Positions 7,369-8,848 of a stretch of 8,848 bases of DNA are shown here, piece by piece. A program made the position numbers and the translations under genes. Position 1 is the stretch's first letter. Each line of letters begins with the position of its first letter. The stretch comes from an uncultured Lachnospiraceae bacterium (GTDB taxonomy: Bacteria; Bacillota; Clostridia; Lachnospirales; Lachnospiraceae): contig CALZPS010000048.1 of NCBI GenBank assembly GCA_945827765.1, positions 1 to 8,848 of the forward strand, read 5' to 3'. The notes under the pieces are model-generated. The model did not search any database. It was not told where the DNA came from and saw only the letters and a program-made list of their open reading frames with translations.

Positions 7369-7377
7369 ACAAATGAT

Positions 7378-7399
7378 GTTGGGGTCAAAAGCCCCCAAC
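7378..7399 (-). repeat. GC-rich hairpin at the start of the leader
   Basis: gttgggg (7378-7384) pairs with ccccaac (7393-7399) over an 8-base loop. It begins within a few bases of the start point predicted from the 7410-7438 promoter, so it would cap the 5' end of the LytTR mRNA. There is no T-run on either side, so a terminator role is unlikely. Confidence 0.6.
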
Positions 7400-7409
7400 T
7401 ATATGACAT

Positions 7410-7438
7410 ATTTTACTACCTTCGTGGAAATAAAACAA
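7410..7438 (-). promoter_or_regulatory. Candidate promoter of the LytTR-kinase operon
   Basis: On the minus strand TTGTTT (7433-7438) and TAAAAT (7410-7415) are exactly 17 bases apart, a good match to a vegetative promoter. Transcription would start near 7403, giving a leader of about 245 nt that includes the whole stem cluster. No better-placed promoter is visible nearer the gene. Confidence 0.5.
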
Positions 7439-7499
7439 CAAATTTTGCCGTTAAGGTTTCACACGCATTTTGACCACCTTGGCCGCCCACAAACAGTAC

Positions 7500-7528
7500 T
7501 TGCAAAATATATACGAATGTTGTATTAT
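7500..7528 (+). promoter_or_regulatory. Promoter of the CNNM/HlyC-CorC gene
   Basis: TTGCAA (7500-7505) and TATTAT (7523-7528) are 17 bases apart. The start point would be near 7535, about 70 nt before the TTG start. The leader holds a 7-bp hairpin (7554-7560 with 7566-7572, loop cgaca) and then the ribosome site AAAGGAG (7587-7593). Confidence 0.6.
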
Positions 7529-7604
7529 TAGATTTGTATACTCGTAAATCCATCTGCATCCGACAGGTGCAGAAATACTATTTAAAAAAGGAGTTGAATT
7601 TTCA

Positions 7605-8803
7605 TTGGACCCGAGTGACGCCATACAATTTGTCATATTACTTATTTTATTTTTGTTATCTGCTTTTTTCTCCTCAGCAGAGACGCATGCGTTCTCTTGC
7701 AGATGAGGGCAACAAAAAAGCGGAGATTGTTTTAGACACGATTGAGAATCACAAGTCAAAGATGCTGAGTGCGATTCTGATTGGCAACAATATCGTCAAT
7801 CTCTATGCTGCATCCCTGACCACCACGATTGCTTACCGATTCGGAGGTTATATGGTCAGTCTGGCAACCGGTATTCTGACCGTGGCGATTCTGGTATTTG
7901 GAGAGATTGCGCCAAAGAATCTTGCCACGCTCAAATCGGACAAGCTCTCGCTTTCCTATATCCGGGTGATTCGATTTTTGATGACGGTACTTACCCCGGT
8001 GATTTTTATTATCAATGCATTTGCACGCGGGATACTCATGCTGATGCGTATTGACCCCAACGCGGCAAACGATATCATGACGGAGGATGAGCTGCGTACG
8101 ATCGTGGACGTAAGCCATGAGGACGGAGTCATTGAATCCGAAGAAAAAGAGATGATTTATAATGTATTTGATCTGGGCGATGCCAAGGCGAAGGATGTCA
8201 TGGTTCCCCGTGTCAATGTTACATTTGCAGACGTAAACTGTTCTTATCAGGAACTGATTGATATTTTTAAAGAGGATAAATTCACACGCCTTCCCGTTTA
8301 CGAGGATACGACCGACAATGTAATCGGAACCATCAACATGAAAGATCTCTTGATTGCAAATCGGGAGAATTTTCATATACGAGACATTTTGCGTGAGGCA
8401 TATTTTACTTATGAGTTAAAGAGTATTTCCGAACTTCTCGTGGAAATGCGCCATGCCTCCTACAATATCGCCATCGTTTTGGACGAATACGGCGAGACTG
8501 CCGGACTGATCACGCTGGAGGATATTCTGGAAGAGATTGTGGGAGAGATTCACGATGAATATGATGAAAACGAAGAAGAACTCATCAAAGAAGTCGGTGA
8601 ATGTGAATATATCGTGGAAGGCTATTTGAGTCTGGATGATATCAATGACCGTCTGGAATTAGAACTGGAATCCGATGATTACGATTCACTCGGCGGGTAT
8701 TTTATCGAACATTTAGACCGTCTGCCGGAGATTGGTGATGAAATCACAACTGAGAATGGCATTCGCATGGTTGTAGAAAAGATGGATAAGAACCGGTTGG
8801 AAC
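7605..8803 (+). pseudogene. CNNM/HlyC-CorC (TlyC-type) transporter, frameshifted and cut by adapter
   Basis: An integral membrane protein of the family often labelled hemolysin; Bacillus and Staphylococcus members (MpfA) are magnesium exporters. The TTG start has AAAGGAG 11 bases upstream and opens with DPSDAIQFVILLIL. The first frame runs through SAFFSSAET and then hits TGA at 7704-7706. The second frame takes over at about 7684 (RMRSLADEGNKKA) and stays open to the adapter. Comparison with the family suggests that about eight residues (like ALTTVNKI) are missing, a loss of 3n+2 bases, probably 26. The remainder is well conserved: CNNM domain with GNNIVN (7783-7800) and FGEIAPKN (7909-7920 and before), paired CBS domains (about 8190-8560), and the transporter-associated domain (about 8590-8800). 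Only a short C-terminal end is lost to the adapter; codons after 8803 (VSYTHLTLPT) are synthetic. The deletion may be real or a library or assembly error. Confidence 0.88.
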
Positions 8804-8848
8804 CTGTCTCTTATACACATCTGACGCTGCCGACGATACTCCTTGTGT
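8804..8848. other. Illumina Nextera i5-side adapter (synthetic)
   Basis: Positions 8804-8822 are the reverse-complement mosaic end (ctgtctcttatacacatct) and 8823-8836 complete the read-1 transposase adapter. Positions 8837-8844 (tactcctt) are the reverse complement of i5 index S507, and 8845-8848 (gtgt) begin the P5 primer. Biological sequence ends at 8803. The translated tail VSYTHLTLPT is a known kind of adapter-derived peptide. Confidence 0.98.

Larger units (their letters stand above)
7177..7376. repeat. 9-bp direct repeats bracketing the stem cluster
   Basis: tacaaatga occurs at 7177-7185 and again at 7368-7376, enclosing 182 bp (7186-7367) that contains all the nested stems. A third close copy, gacaaatgag, is at 7193-7202, and its inverse catttgtc is at 7350-7357 (an 8-bp inverted pair with 7193-7200). 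The arrangement resembles a target duplication around a small non-autonomous insertion with imperfect inverted ends. No transposase gene is present. The 9-bp match is short and the motif recurs locally, so it may be chance or part of the fold. Confidence 0.45.

Noticed and set aside
7186..7400. CRISPR array or tRNA-like gene in the stem-rich intergenic region
   Set aside because: There are no regularly spaced repeats with spacers, and the stems do not have the lengths or conserved bases of a tRNA.
7451..8376. Two minus-strand open frames of 102 and 206 residues
   Set aside because: They are antisense to the well-conserved CNNM/HlyC-CorC frame and to its promoter region, with no recognisable domain and no ribosome site.
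1..8803. A defence or other multi-gene accessory system
   Set aside because: Genes are separated by terminators and belong to known metabolic, two-component and transport families; nothing links them into one novel operon.

Overview
What this is. The window is one stretch of bacterial chromosome (about 47-8803) that still carries Illumina Nextera library adapters at both ends (1-46 and 8804-8848). The adapter parts are synthetic and must not be annotated as biology. The insert looks like a gut-type Clostridia, most likely Lachnospiraceae. The grounds are strong AAAGGAGG-type ribosome sites, moderate GC, an AgrC/AgrA-like GHKL kinase plus LytTR regulator pair, and a large membrane-anchored GH3 protein with reversed domain order. 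The family assignment is inference; no rRNA or other marker gene is present.

Layout. Four units lie on the minus strand, read from right to left. (1) A two-gene operon encodes a LytTR response regulator (6456-7157) and a GHKL histidine kinase (5080-6450), 5 bases apart, ending in a good intrinsic terminator (5021-5054). (2) A 1152-residue GH3 glycosidase-like protein follows (1439-4897) with its own leader and a hairpin behind it (1356-1394). (3) A 360-residue 6-phosphofructokinase comes last (128-1210). On the plus strand, diverging from the two-component operon, is a CNNM/HlyC-CorC (TlyC-type) membrane protein gene starting at 7605. It is broken by a frameshifting deletion near codon 27 and cut by the adapter at 8803.

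The unusual part is the divergent intergenic region 7158-7604. It holds an elaborate set of nested inverted repeats (7198-7368), including a perfect 17-bp hairpin stem. A 9-bp direct repeat brackets the set, and a shorter hairpin (7378-7399) lies beside it. A plausible minus-strand promoter at 7410-7438 would place all of this in a leader of about 245 nt in front of the LytTR gene. It could be a cis-acting RNA leader or a small non-autonomous repeat element; sequence alone does not decide between them.

How the genes may work together. The kinase and regulator should form one sensory circuit, but no AgrB/AgrD peptide-signal genes are visible, so the signal is unknown. The GH3 protein is predicted to sit on the outside of the membrane and act on beta-glycosides; phosphofructokinase feeds sugars into glycolysis. 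Terminators separate these units, so common regulation is possible but not shown. I do not see a complete undescribed multi-gene system. The best candidates for novelty are the structured leader and the GH3 protein's architecture.
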